DNA from: Lentzea nigeriaca
GTDB lineage: Bacteria; Actinomycetota; Actinomycetes; Mycobacteriales; Pseudonocardiaceae
Length of the DNA: 64,000 nucleotides
NCBI RefSeq assembly: GCF_016907955.1
Contig: NZ_JAFBCX010000001.1
Coordinates: forward strand, 930,001 to 994,000
Direction of reading: 5' to 3'
The translations under genes and the position numbers were made by a program. Numbering within the stretch: the first letter of the stretch is position 1; each line of letters starts with the position of its first letter. Positions 22,137-30,326 of this stretch are shown piece by piece. A model generated the notes under the pieces. The model made no database searches. It was not told the DNA's origin and saw nothing but the letters and a program-made list of their open reading frames with translations.

Positions 22137-22553
22137 TCACGCGGCGAACATGAGAATGATTCCGAAGGTGCCCAGCATCAGTAGTTTCGCGCATTCGAGC
22201 ACGATGTAGGCGAGATGTGTGCTTGCCCGAGGGGGTGTCCCTCCATCGATGATGATCTGGGCCCTGGCCTCCAGCCGCGGACGCAGCACGACCACCTGAA
22301 CGGCGAGCGTCACGGCGAGTGCGACCAACAGGACGGTGGCGGCGAGCGGGCGTGGGGCGAGCGAGAACGTGATGGCGGTGGCCGCGGCGAGAACGATCTC
22401 CGAGGCGTTGAGCGCGCGGAACACGAGCCTGCCGATGCCGAGACCCAGCGGCAGCGTGATGCCGGGCGCGCGGAACTTCAGCGGCGCCTCTATGGAGATC
22501 GCCAGGACCATGCCGAGCCAGATGCACGCCAAAGCGAGCGGAAGAGGTGTCAT
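22137..22553 (-). CDS. Four-helix membrane protein, unknown
   Basis: 138 residues with membrane helices at about 2-20, 45-65, 68-88 and 115-137. Charged loops 'SIEAPLKFRAPG' and 'RPRLEARAQIIIDGGTPP' lie between them. I recognise no assigned function; it resembles small DUF4149/TMEM205-like or anthrone-oxidase-like proteins in layout. Its ATG and the ATG of the ABC ATPase on the other strand share the four bases CATG at 22551-22554, so the two genes diverge with no space between them. A 132-base gap (22005-22136) with an AT-rich patch at about 22092-22120 separates it from the roadblock operon. Confidence 0.7.
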   Translation of the reverse strand: MTPLPLALACIWLGMVLAISIEAPLKFRAPGITLPLGLGIGRLVFRALNASEIVLAAATAITFSLAPRPLAATVLLVALAVTLAVQVVVLRPRLEARAQIIIDGGTPPRASTHLAYIVLECAKLLMLGTFGIILMFAA

Positions 22554-23283
22554 GGATGGTTATCTTGACGGGGTGCTCCTCGATCAGGTCTCCAAGCGGT
22601 ACGGGCGCGGGCCCTGGGTGCTGCGCGACCTCACGCTGGAAGTCTCCGGTCCGGTCGTCCTGACCGGGGCCAACGGCACCGGCAAGTCCACGTTGCTCAA
22701 GATCGCCGCCGGCGTGCTGAAGCCGACGTCCGGGCGCGTGGTCCGGCCCGCCTCCGTCGGTTATGTGCCGGAGCGGTTTCCTTCGGACGTCAAGATGTCC
22801 GCCTCGTCGTACCTGGCGCACATGGGCAGGGTTCGGCGTGCCGCGGCGAACGACGTGCTGGAACGGCTGGGGTTCGTCGGGTCGCTGACGGCGCCGATGT
22901 CGGAGCTGTCGAAGGGCAACGCGCAGAAAGTCGCGCTGGCACAAGCGTTTCTGGCTTCCGACGTGCTGGTGCTGGACGAGCCGTGGACGGGTCTCGACCC
23001 GGCGGCGTCGGCCGAGCTGGTGTCGCTGCTGGAGGGGCGGACGGCGCTGGTGTCCGACCACGAGGGGCATTTCGCGTCGGCGACGCGGGTGGATCTCGCC
23101 GGTGGGCACGTGACGATCGAGCTCAGCCGCGTGGTGGGGCTGGACGCGTTGGAGGCGTTGGAGGGCGTGCGGTCCGTGCTGGCTCGCGGGTCGTCGGCCC
23201 GGGTGGTGGTGGCGCCGGACCGCAGTGACCACGTGCTGGCCGAGGCGTTGCGGCTCGGGTGCTCGGTGCGGAGCGTGCGGTGA
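22552..23283 (+). CDS. ABC transporter ATP-binding protein
   Basis: A 243-residue ATPase. Walker A is 'GANGTGKSTLLKI' (about residue 39), the signature is 'ELSKGNAQKVALAQAF' (LSKGN replaces the usual LSGGQ), Walker B is 'VLVLDEPWTGLDP', and the switch His is in 'VSDHEGHF'. The chain is short, as in ATPases of small exporters. ATG 22552 has GAAGAGG just upstream; GTG 22573 is an alternative that avoids overlapping the divergent gene. The next gene, an integral membrane protein, overlaps by four bases, so the two form one transporter. Confidence 0.85.
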   Translation: MDGYLDGVLLDQVSKRYGRGPWVLRDLTLEVSGPVVLTGANGTGKSTLLKIAAGVLKPTSGRVVRPASVGYVPERFPSDVKMSASSYLAHMGRVRRAAANDVLERLGFVGSLTAPMSELSKGNAQKVALAQAFLASDVLVLDEPWTGLDPAASAELVSLLEGRTALVSDHEGHFASATRVDLAGGHVTIELSRVVGLDALEALEGVRSVLARGSSARVVVAPDRSDHVLAEALRLGCSVRSVR

Positions 23284-23912
23284 TCTCCCTGGTGCGGTAC
23301 CTCGCGGCGGACGTCTTCCGCGGGCAGCGGTATCTGGCGCCCGTGATCGTGTTTCTCGGCGTGATGGGCATGTTGTTCTCCAGCGATGCCGGGCAGCCGC
23401 TGGAGGCCTACTCGGGGTCGTCCGCGTTGCTGTACCCGATCGCGGCCTGGATGGCCGTTGTGGTGGCGACGTCCGAGGACGCGGTGCGGCGCGAGATCAC
23501 CGTCGTGTCGGCCGGTGGGTGGTCGCGCGTGCTGACCGCGGCTGCCGTGGTCGCCGTGGCGATCGCGGTGGCGATGGCTCTGGTGGGTGCGGTGTGGCCG
23601 GTGGTGACGAACCCGCACCCGTACACGGCCGGCGAGTTTTTTGTCGGACTCGGCGCGCATACTGTGTGTGCGTTGCTCGGCGTTGGTGTGGGATTGATGT
23701 TCGCGCGCCCGGTGTTCGACTCCATCGGGCGGACGGTGCTGGCCGTGTTCTCGGTCGTGGTGCTGACGTATCCGCTGGGGCGGGCGACCCCGCTCGGGTG
23801 GGTGCTGGACGCGTTGGGGCACAACACGTTCTCGCTGTCCGTGGTGTGGGCCGGCGTCGTCGGTGCCGCGCTGGTGGCCGGTGCGGTCCTCGTGGGTGTA
23901 CGGCGAGCCTGA
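23280..23912 (+). CDS. Six-helix membrane partner of the ABC ATPase
   Basis: About 210 residues with six hydrophobic segments, beginning 'VISLVRYLAADVFRGQRYLAP' and including 'VLTAAAVVAVAIAVAMALVGAV' and 'VVWAGVVGAALVAGAVLVGV'. The layout matches small ABC-2-type permeases. GTG 23280 overlaps the ATPase stop (GTGA), and its own TGA overlaps the ATG of the large regulator downstream by one base. The three genes therefore form one operon. The transported substrate is unknown. Confidence 0.8.
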   Translation: MISLVRYLAADVFRGQRYLAPVIVFLGVMGMLFSSDAGQPLEAYSGSSALLYPIAAWMAVVVATSEDAVRREITVVSAGGWSRVLTAAAVVAVAIAVAMALVGAVWPVVTNPHPYTAGEFFVGLGAHTVCALLGVGVGLMFARPVFDSIGRTVLAVFSVVVLTYPLGRATPLGWVLDALGHNTFSLSVVWAGVVGAALVAGAVLVGVRRA

Positions 23913-26900
23913 TGCGCGTCAACGTTCTCGGCCCGCTTCAGGTCGTGGTGGACGGCGCTCCCGTCGAGGTGCGCGGGAAGCGGCTGCGCTGGTTGCTGAT
24001 CCGCCTGGCGATGGAGCCGGGGCAGGTGGTCGCCGCCGAACGGCTGATCGCGGATCTGTGGCCGGACGAGCCCCCGGTCGACGGCGCCGCGGCGTTGCAG
24101 TCGCTGGTGTCGCGGTTGCGGCGCACGGTGGGTGCCGGCGCGGTGTCCTCGCACGCCCTGGGGTACCGGCTGGAGGCCTCGACCGACGTCGAGGAGTTCT
24201 GCCGTACCCGCGATGCGGCGTTGTGGCGCGGGGCGGCGTTCGAGGAGGCGCCGTTCGCGGTCGACGAGGCCGTGCGCTTGGCGTTGTTGCGGAACGACTT
24301 GGCGGGATTGGAGGCTTTGGCTGCCGCGCACCCGCTGCGCGAGGACGTGCAGGCGCGGTTGATGCTGGCGCTGCACGAAGCAGGGCGTCGATCGGACGCG
24401 CTGGAGGTGTTCGCGCGCGTCCGGGCCGCGCTGGCCGACGAACTCGGCGTGGATCCCGGTGAGGCCTTGGCTGCCGCTCACGTGACGGTGTTGCGGGAGC
24501 GTTCCTCGCGCGGGAACCTCCCGGCTGCCGTCGGGTCGTTCGTCGGGCGTGACGAGGATCTGGCGCGGCTCGCCGACTTGTTGCGGGACAACCGGTTGGT
24601 GACGCTGACCGGGTTCGGCGGGGTGGGCAAGACGCGGCTCGCGCTGAGCCACGCGGCGTCGGTCGCCGAGGCGTGGTTCGTCGAGCTGGACTCCGCCGCC
24701 GAGCCGCTGGCCGCGCTGGACGCGGCGCTGGGGCCGAACCCGTTGGCCACACCGGTGTTCTCGCGGCTCGGGTCGTCGCTGGTGGTGCTGGACAACTGCG
24801 AGCACGTCGTGGACGCGGCGGCCGCGTTGTGCGTCCGGATGCTGGCCGAGGCGCCGGACGTGCGGGTGCTGGCGACGTCACGGGAGCCGTTGGGGATCCC
24901 GGGCGAGGTCGTGCATCCGGTGGCGCCGCTGGATCCCGACCACGCCGTGCGGTTGTTCTCGGCGCGGGTCGGGGCCGCGCTGGACGCCGACGTGGTGCGG
25001 CGGGTTTGCGTTGCGCTGGACGGGATTCCGCTCGCCCTGGAGCTGGCGGCGGCACGGGCGCGGTCGCTCTCGGCCGCGCAGCTCGAGGCGCGGGTGGACA
25101 GCCGGCTGCGGTTGCTCGATCGCGGATCGCGGACCGGGCCCGCGCGGCACCGGACGTTGCGGGCGGTGATCGACTGGAGCTGGGAGCTGCTGGACGACGC
25201 CGAGCGGATGTTGCTCGCGCGGCTCGCGGTTTTTGTGGGCGGGGCGACGGCCGCGGCGGTGCACGAGGTGTGCGGGGCGGGTTTGCGCGGGGGTGAGCCC
25301 TCGCTGGGAACTCCTGTGTCCCACCGTGGTCAGCGGGTTCCGGGTGGGCTGGGCAGCGTTGGGGAGGAGCCGTCGGAACCCGGTACTGGTGCCTGGGTTG
25401 GCGACCCGGCGCCCGAGGCGGGCGGGGCAGGCTTGCGCAGGGGTACCCCCGAGCTGGGAATCCCTGCGTTTCAACGTACTCAGGACCCTCGACAAGATCG
25501 GGAAGGCGTCGAGGGTCAGGCTGCGGCACCCGCTGCCGGTGTTGGGGTTGGAGAGGCCGGGCAGGGCCACGTGGCGTCGGCCGGTCACACCGCGCCTGAG
25601 GCGGGCGGGGCGGGCTTGCGCAGGGGTACCCCCTTGCTGGGAACCCCTGCGTTTCAACGTACTCAGGACCACCGACAAGATCAGGATCTCTGGGACACCG
25701 AGGACCTGCTGGCGGCGCTCGTCGAGAAGTCGCTGGTGGTGAGGGCGGGGGAGCGGTACCGGTTGCTGGAGACCGTGCGCGAGTACGCGGGGGAGCAGGG
25801 GCAGGCCGATCCCGCGAGGCACGCGGCTTACTACGTGGCGCTGGCCGAGCGGAACGAGCCGTTGCTGCGCGGGCCGCGGCAGCTGGAGGCGTTGAAGGTC
25901 TTCGATCTGGAGCGGGGCAACCTCGACGCGGCGCAGGCGTGGGCGGTGAGGCACGACCTGCCGATCGCGCGGCGGATGATGGCCGCGCGCACGTGGCATT
26001 GGCTGGTCATGACCAAGCGGGTCGAGGAGATCCGGCGGTGGGCGCCGTACCTTCCGGACGACCCGCTGTCGCAGGTTCTCGCCTCGCTCGGCACACCACG
26101 GGCCGTGGAGGCGGCGGAGAAGCTCTGGCAGGAGGATGTGCCGACGGCGCTGTGCGCGCTGATGCTGACCAGCGGCCAGGTGTGGGGTCTCACCGAGCTC
26201 GCGCAGCGGCTCACCGCGCTGGCCGACCGGCTGGAGCGGTCGCCGGACGAGTGGATGCGGGCGTTCGCGGCCCTCATGAGGGGTGTGGTGGCGGGCGAGT
26301 TCAGCGAGGGAGCGGCGCCGCGGGCGGAGGCCGCGTATCGGGAGGCGCTGGACAGGTTCCGTGTGGTGGGCGATCGGTGGGCCGTGGTGTTCGGGCTGTC
26401 GTGCCTGGTCATGGTGCTGATCAACCGCGGGGCGTTCGCCGAGGGGTTCCGGGCGGTGTCGGAGGCTCGTCAGGTCGCGGAGGAGCTGGGCGAACCGGAG
26501 AGCGTGCTGGTGCCGATGTCGGTGCTGGTGCAGACCGCCCGCCTCAAGATCAGGATCGGGGACCTCGACGGGGCACGCGAGGAGCTGGCCCTGGTGTCGG
26601 CGTCGCCGCACGATCTCGATCGGGGGCGGGTCGCGCAGGCCTACGGTGAGGTGGCGTACTTCAACGGTGATTTCGAGCGCGCGGTCGAGCTCTACCAGCA
26701 GGCGTTGCACGCCACGGAAGGGTCGCAGGCCGTCCAGTTCCGTGCGACCGTCCACGCCGGACTCGGGCTGGCGCTGACGCGTCTCGGTCATCTCGGCCGG
26801 GCCGGCGAGGAACACCGGAAGGCTCTCGACACTGTCAACAGGAGCGTGGACGGGCCTGCGCGCGCGTCGGTGCTGGAGACCTACGCGGACTGGCTGGTCG

Positions 26901-27031
26901 CCCAGGGCGACCCCCGGAGTGCGGGGGAGGCCCTGGACGAGGCGGAGAGGCTACGCGGCGGCCCGAGCGGCGACCCGGCGGTGGTGCAGCTGCGTGACAG
27001 GGTTCGCGCCGAAATAGGCGTCGATCGCTGA
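23912..27031 (+). CDS. AfsR/SARP-type regulator with NB-ARC and TPR domains and internal repeat insertion
   Basis: 1,039 residues. An OmpR-like DNA-binding domain ('LGPLQVVVDGAPVEVRGKRL', 'VQSLVSRLRRTVG'-like segment about 50-72) is followed by a BTAD domain to about residue 190. The NB-ARC ATPase has Walker A 'GFGGVGKTRLAL' (about 236), 'VVLDNCEHVVD' and 'ATSREPLGIPGE'. The C-terminal third is TPR-like ('AEAAYREALDRFRVVGD', 'ERAVELYQQALHATEGS'). Such proteins are pathway-specific activators. Between 'AVHEVCG' (about 450) and 'DLLAALVEKSLVV' (about 600) about 140 extra residues come from repeat units. The tail overlaps the convergent monooxygenase by 81 bases. Confidence 0.9.
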   Translation: MRVNVLGPLQVVVDGAPVEVRGKRLRWLLIRLAMEPGQVVAAERLIADLWPDEPPVDGAAALQSLVSRLRRTVGAGAVSSHALGYRLEASTDVEEFCRTRDAALWRGAAFEEAPFAVDEAVRLALLRNDLAGLEALAAAHPLREDVQARLMLALHEAGRRSDALEVFARVRAALADELGVDPGEALAAAHVTVLRERSSRGNLPAAVGSFVGRDEDLARLADLLRDNRLVTLTGFGGVGKTRLALSHAASVAEAWFVELDSAAEPLAALDAALGPNPLATPVFSRLGSSLVVLDNCEHVVDAAAALCVRMLAEAPDVRVLATSREPLGIPGEVVHPVAPLDPDHAVRLFSARVGAALDADVVRRVCVALDGIPLALELAAARARSLSAAQLEARVDSRLRLLDRGSRTGPARHRTLRAVIDWSWELLDDAERMLLARLAVFVGGATAAAVHEVCGAGLRGGEPSLGTPVSHRGQRVPGGLGSVGEEPSEPGTGAWVGDPAPEAGGAGLRRGTPELGIPAFQRTQDPRQDREGVEGQAAAPAAGVGVGEAGQGHVASAGHTAPEAGGAGLRRGTPLLGTPAFQRTQDHRQDQDLWDTEDLLAALVEKSLVVRAGERYRLLETVREYAGEQGQADPARHAAYYVALAERNEPLLRGPRQLEALKVFDLERGNLDAAQAWAVRHDLPIARRMMAARTWHWLVMTKRVEEIRRWAPYLPDDPLSQVLASLGTPRAVEAAEKLWQEDVPTALCALMLTSGQVWGLTELAQRLTALADRLERSPDEWMRAFAALMRGVVAGEFSEGAAPRAEAAYREALDRFRVVGDRWAVVFGLSCLVMVLINRGAFAEGFRAVSEARQVAEELGEPESVLVPMSVLVQTARLKIRIGDLDGAREELALVSASPHDLDRGRVAQAYGEVAYFNGDFERAVELYQQALHATEGSQAVQFRATVHAGLGLALTRLGHLGRAGEEHRKALDTVNRSVDGPARASVLETYADWLVAQGDPRSAGEALDEAERLRGGPSGDPAVVQLRDRVRAEIGVDR
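25271..25335 (+). repeat. Diverged repeat unit 1 inside the AfsR-type gene
   Basis: GCGGGTTTGCGCGGGGGTG, then CGCTGGGAACTCC, aligns with the units at 25411 and 25594 but has drifted. It encodes AGLRGGEPSLGTPVSHRGQR, matching AGLRRGTP.LG.PAFQRTQ. Confidence 0.65.
25411..25500 (+). repeat. Repeat unit 2 inside the AfsR-type gene
   Basis: A 90-base unit containing GCTTGCGCAGGGGTACCCCC and CTGCGTTTCAACGTACTCAG. It matches unit 3, 183 bases further on, at all but about eight positions. The offset is a multiple of three, so the host frame stays open. Confidence 0.9.
25594..25683 (+). repeat. Repeat unit 3 inside the AfsR-type gene
   Basis: The second near-identical 90-base unit, encoding AGGAGLRRGTPLLGTPAFQR and on to TQDHRQDQ. 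A GGGGTACCCCC palindrome lies near its middle. Both units sit in one orientation. Confidence 0.9.
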
Positions 27032-28255
27032 CCTGCCGATGGCCGCGACGTAGCCGTCCGGGCGCACCAGCACCGGGCCGTCGCTGAGCTCCAGCGTCAC
27101 GAAGTCGGGGCCGCGCAACAGGTCGAAGATCCGGCCCTGCTCGGTGATCCCGTCGGGCATGCGGTCACCGGGCTGCAGACCTTCGCCGTCGGAAGTCCGG
27201 TAGGACAACGACAGCTGCAGCGTCTCGTCGTCGCGCTTCGCGAACGGGTCGCCGGACGTCATGATCTTGGTCGTCAGGCCCAGCAACCACTCCGCGACCG
27301 GCTTGCGCTCGGACTCGTAGGTGTCGAGCAACGTCTCCATCGCGAGCTTCCAGCCGAGGTTGTAGGCGTCCTGGATGCCGGTGTTCATGCCCTGCGCGCC
27401 CGCGGGGGAGTGCACGTGCGCGGCGTCGCCCGCGAGGAACACCCGGCCGACGCGGAAGCGGTCGACCATGCGGATGTTGGTGCGGTACAACGACGTCCAC
27501 GTCGCGTCGTGGAGGACCACGTCGTCCAGGCCGGTGCGTTCGCGGACGATCTGCCGGTACAGCTCGAGCGACGGCTCACCCGTTCCGGTCGCCTGGAACT
27601 GGAAGAGGTCCGTGCCGGGCAACGGGCACAGCGCGAGGAACCTCTCCATGCCGCCGCCCCAGCAGTGCCAGTAGTCGCGGTCGAGGCCGGAGACCCGGAC
27701 GTCGCCCACGAGCATCCGCTGGTCCTCCCACGTCTCGCCGACGAACTGCACGCCGAGATGCTTGCGCACGAACGACTTCCCGCCGTCACAACCCACGAGG
27801 TACTTGGCGCGCACGGTCTCCGTGCCCAGGACCGCGGTGACCCCGTCGTCGTCCTGGCTGAACGACGTGAGTGGCGTGCCGTACTCGACGGCGCCCGCAG
27901 GCAACGCGTCCCGCAGGATCTGCTCGACGCGGAACTGCGGGATGAGCATGGTGCTCGCGTACGGACGGTCGGTCGTGGGGTGCCGATCTTCGTGAACGTC
28001 CCACTCCCGCAGCACTTCGCGGCCGTCGTAGACGCGCATCCGCATGTGGAACCGGCCGGACGCGAGGACGGGCTCGATGACGCCGAGGTCGTGGAACACC
28101 TCCATCGACCGCGGCTGCAGGCCCTTGCCGCGCGAACCCGCGAACGGCGCGGGCGAGGCGTCGACGATGCGGAACGGAACCCCGCGGCGGGCGAGGTCGA
28201 GGGCGAGGGTGAGGCCGGTCGGGCCGGCGCCGATGATCAGAACCTGGGTGTCCAT
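26951..28255 (-). CDS. FAD-dependent aromatic monooxygenase (PheA/TfdB type)
   Basis: A 434-residue group A flavin hydroxylase using NAD(P)H and O2. The GxGxxG FAD site is 'VLIIGAGPTGLTLALDLARRG' at the N-terminus, 'YLVGCDGGKSFVRKHLG' (about 155) is the DG motif, and 'VFLAGDAAHVHSPAGAQGMN' (about 280) is the GD motif. The C-terminus is shorter than in phenol hydroxylase and lacks a full thioredoxin-like domain. ATG 28255 (MDTQVL) is preferred over the longer frame. The last 81 bases overlap the 3' end of the convergent AfsR-type gene. Similar enzymes tailor polyketides or break down aromatics; the substrate is unknown. Confidence 0.9.
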   Translation of the reverse strand: MDTQVLIIGAGPTGLTLALDLARRGVPFRIVDASPAPFAGSRGKGLQPRSMEVFHDLGVIEPVLASGRFHMRMRVYDGREVLREWDVHEDRHPTTDRPYASTMLIPQFRVEQILRDALPAGAVEYGTPLTSFSQDDDGVTAVLGTETVRAKYLVGCDGGKSFVRKHLGVQFVGETWEDQRMLVGDVRVSGLDRDYWHCWGGGMERFLALCPLPGTDLFQFQATGTGEPSLELYRQIVRERTGLDDVVLHDATWTSLYRTNIRMVDRFRVGRVFLAGDAAHVHSPAGAQGMNTGIQDAYNLGWKLAMETLLDTYESERKPVAEWLLGLTTKIMTSGDPFAKRDDETLQLSLSYRTSDGEGLQPGDRMPDGITEQGRIFDLLRGPDFVTLELSDGPVLVRPDGYVAAIGRSAIDAYFGANPVTQLHHRRVAARAAA

Positions 28256-28339
28256 GGCGGCAACACTCCGCCGGTGAACTGCCACGACCCTGTCACCGCG
28301 CTGTTGCGGATGACAGGGCCGAGGCTGAGCTGCGAAAAC

Positions 28340-29860
28340 CTACTTCTTGATCAGCTCGATCAGCGCGTCGACGTCCTTGGGCTCGAAGCCGCGGAACACC
28401 GTCAGCGCCAGCTCGTAGTAGGAGCGGACCGGGCTCACGTACCACTTGCCGCCGACCTCGGTCGCGACGACGCCGACACCTGTCTTCATGACCGACGCCG
28501 CCACCCTGCCGATGACCTCGACCGCCGCGGCCGGGATCTTCCCGCCGCCCTGCTGCTGCATCAGCTGCGTGATCTCGTCGGCGCACAGCTTCTGCGAACC
28601 CTGGCCGGGCACGTCGGCCGCGTAGCAGTCACCCTCGCGGACGATCGTGACGGTCTCGCCCTCGGCGGTCACCGACAGCTTCTTGACGGTGACCTGCTTG
28701 CCGCCGGTCACGTCCTTGACGTCGGTCTCCAGGGCGTTCAGCTTGGCGCCGGTCGGCTTCATCGTGCCCGCCTGCTCCAGCAGCAGCGGGCCGAGGTCCT
28801 GCAGCACACCGGCCTCGTCCGGCGGCAGCAGCGTGACGACCTTCTTCAGGTCACCGTCGAGCGCGGCGGTGACCAGCTGCTTCGCCGCCTCCTGCGCCGA
28901 GGCAGCCCCCTGCGGCGCGAAGCCCTGCTGCGGCCACTTCAGCTTCTCCTCCTCGAGGATCGCGTTGGCGATCGTGTAGAAGGCGCTCGGGTACCACTTG
29001 TCGCCGACCTTGATCGACGCGATGCCGATCGGCTCGCCGCGCTTCTGGACCTCGGCGGTGATGTCCCAGGTCTCGGTCGTGGACTTGGTCAGGCTGACCT
29101 TGTCGCCGATCGCGTCCATCAGCTTGTCGGTCAGCGGGATCTTCGAGACGTCCGAGGTGACCGTGATCTTGCCCTCGACCAGCTTGTTGATGGTGAGGTG
29201 GTCGTTGATCTTCTCGGCCTTGGCCTCGTCGAACTTGACGTTCTCGCTCTTGAACTCGACACCGGTGAGCTTGTTCGGGTCGGCATCGGGCTTCAGGATC
29301 TCGAGACGCTTCATCTCCTTCGTCATCGAGTCCATGTAGTCCTTCGACAGCGCGGCTTCCGCGGGCGCGAGCGACGCCATGATGCCGACGACGTCACCGC
29401 TGCCGAGCTGCTCGATGAGGTTCTTCGCCGCGACGGCCGGGGTGTCCTGGCCCGCGTTCGCCGCCGGGTCGGACTTCTTCAGCGCGAAGAACGTGACAGC
29501 GCCGCCCACGAGGAGCAGCACGGCGACGACGGCCGTGATGACCAGGCCTGTGCGCTTCTTCTTCGGCGGCTCGCCGCCCATCGGCGCGTAGCCGTACGGC
29601 TGCTGCTCGAAGCCCTGCTGCGGAAAGCCCTGTGGACCCGTCTGCGGGTAGCCCTGCTGCGGAAAGCCCTGCGGGCCCGTCTGCGGGTAGCCCTGCTGCG
29701 GGAAACCCTGCGGCTGGCTCTGGGGATAGCCGCCCTGCTGCGGCTGGGGTCCCGTCTGCGGGTAACCACCCTGCTGCGGGTAGCCGCCCTGCTGGGGCTG
29801 CTGCCCGTACGGGTTGTTCTGCGGCTGCCACTGGCCACCGCCACCACCTGGGTAGCTCAC
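28340..29860 (-). CDS. Membrane-anchored protein with Pro/Gln/Gly-rich N-terminus
   Basis: 506 residues. The first 100 are low-complexity, with repeats such as '[13 protein letters not shown]' occurring twice and variants around them. A basic stretch PPKKKR precedes one membrane helix (about 106-128, '[20 protein letters not shown]'). The outer part has two related halves, each with '[18 protein letters not shown]' or '[19 protein letters not shown]', suggesting an internal duplication of an NTF2-like or lipoprotein-like fold. Two Cys ('[10 protein letters not shown]', 'KLCADE') could form a disulfide outside. The function is unknown. GTG 29860 overlaps the upstream membrane gene by four bases. 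Confidence 0.8.
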   Translation of the reverse strand: MSYPGGGGGQWQPQNNPYGQQPQQGGYPQQGGYPQTGPQPQQGGYPQSQPQGFPQQGYPQTGPQGFPQQGYPQTGPQGFPQQGFEQQPYGYAPMGGEPPKKKRTGLVITAVVAVLLLVGGAVTFFALKKSDPAANAGQDTPAVAAKNLIEQLGSGDVVGIMASLAPAEAALSKDYMDSMTKEMKRLEILKPDADPNKLTGVEFKSENVKFDEAKAEKINDHLTINKLVEGKITVTSDVSKIPLTDKLMDAIGDKVSLTKSTTETWDITAEVQKRGEPIGIASIKVGDKWYPSAFYTIANAILEEEKLKWPQQGFAPQGAASAQEAAKQLVTAALDGDLKKVVTLLPPDEAGVLQDLGPLLLEQAGTMKPTGAKLNALETDVKDVTGGKQVTVKKLSVTAEGETVTIVREGDCYAADVPGQGSQKLCADEITQLMQQQGGGKIPAAAVEVIGRVAASVMKTGVGVVATEVGGKWYVSPVRSYYELALTVFRGFEPKDVDALIELIKK

Positions 29861-30309
29861 GGATTCCCTCCCGGAGTTCTCACTGCGCTGCGCCTGTTGG
29901 AGGTGAGCACCGTGATCGCCCCCACGATCGTCAGTACGGCACCGGCAAGGGTGACGACCGGTCCGGCGATGCTGATTCCGACCAATGCACCCTTGCTATC
30001 CCCTTGGACCGCGGCTAGTAGGGCCACGGTTCCCGCGATCGTGCCAAAGAGAAGGCCCACGCACGCGGCAATTCGACGAAAACGGACCACATACAGAGCC
30101 GCGGCGATCATCGCGAGCGGCGTGAGACCCACCCAGACCGACGTGACGACCCCGCCGGCCACCCCGTCCAACCCGGCGAGATCACGCAGCGAAAGCACCT
30201 CGTAACTGTCCCTTGTCGTCGATCCGGACTTCAGCCAGGGAAGGAAAGTCCCGGTGATGGAAGTGATCAAGCCCACTGCCGCGATCGCGGCTCCCACTGC
30301 GCTGCGCAC
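29857..30309 (-). CDS. Four-helix membrane protein, partner of the Pro/Gln-rich protein
   Basis: About 150 residues with helices near 4-24, 48-72, 78-98 and 105-135. '[22 protein letters not shown]' between the first two is the outer loop, a 'TFLPW' motif common in small actinobacterial membrane proteins of unknown role. The longer frame starts at 30354, but GTG 30309 begins the clear protein. It overlaps the 506-residue gene by four bases and diverges from the sirtuin gene with only 17 bases between starts. Function unknown. Confidence 0.75.
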   Translation of the reverse strand: MRSAVGAAIAAVGLITSITGTFLPWLKSGSTTRDSYEVLSLRDLAGLDGVAGGVVTSVWVGLTPLAMIAAALYVVRFRRIAACVGLLFGTIAGTVALLAAVQGDSKGALVGISIAGPVVTLAGAVLTIVGAITVLTSNRRSAVRTPGGNP

Positions 30310-30314
30310 CGGAC

Positions 30315-30320
30315 TAGTGT
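30315..30320 (+). promoter_or_regulatory. Putative -10 (TAGTGT) for leaderless sirtuin mRNA
   Basis: TAGTGT lies six bases before ATG 30327 and no ribosome site is seen. The same TAGTGTGACCCG string precedes the isochorismatase start at 38731 on the other strand. Confidence 0.45.
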
Positions 30321-30326
30321 GACCCG

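Noticed and set aside
24878..26815. 645-codon minus-strand frame across the AfsR-type gene
   Set aside because: It is antisense to the TPR and NB-ARC coding sequence. Only the repeat units read well on both strands, and these are treated as repeats rather than a gene.
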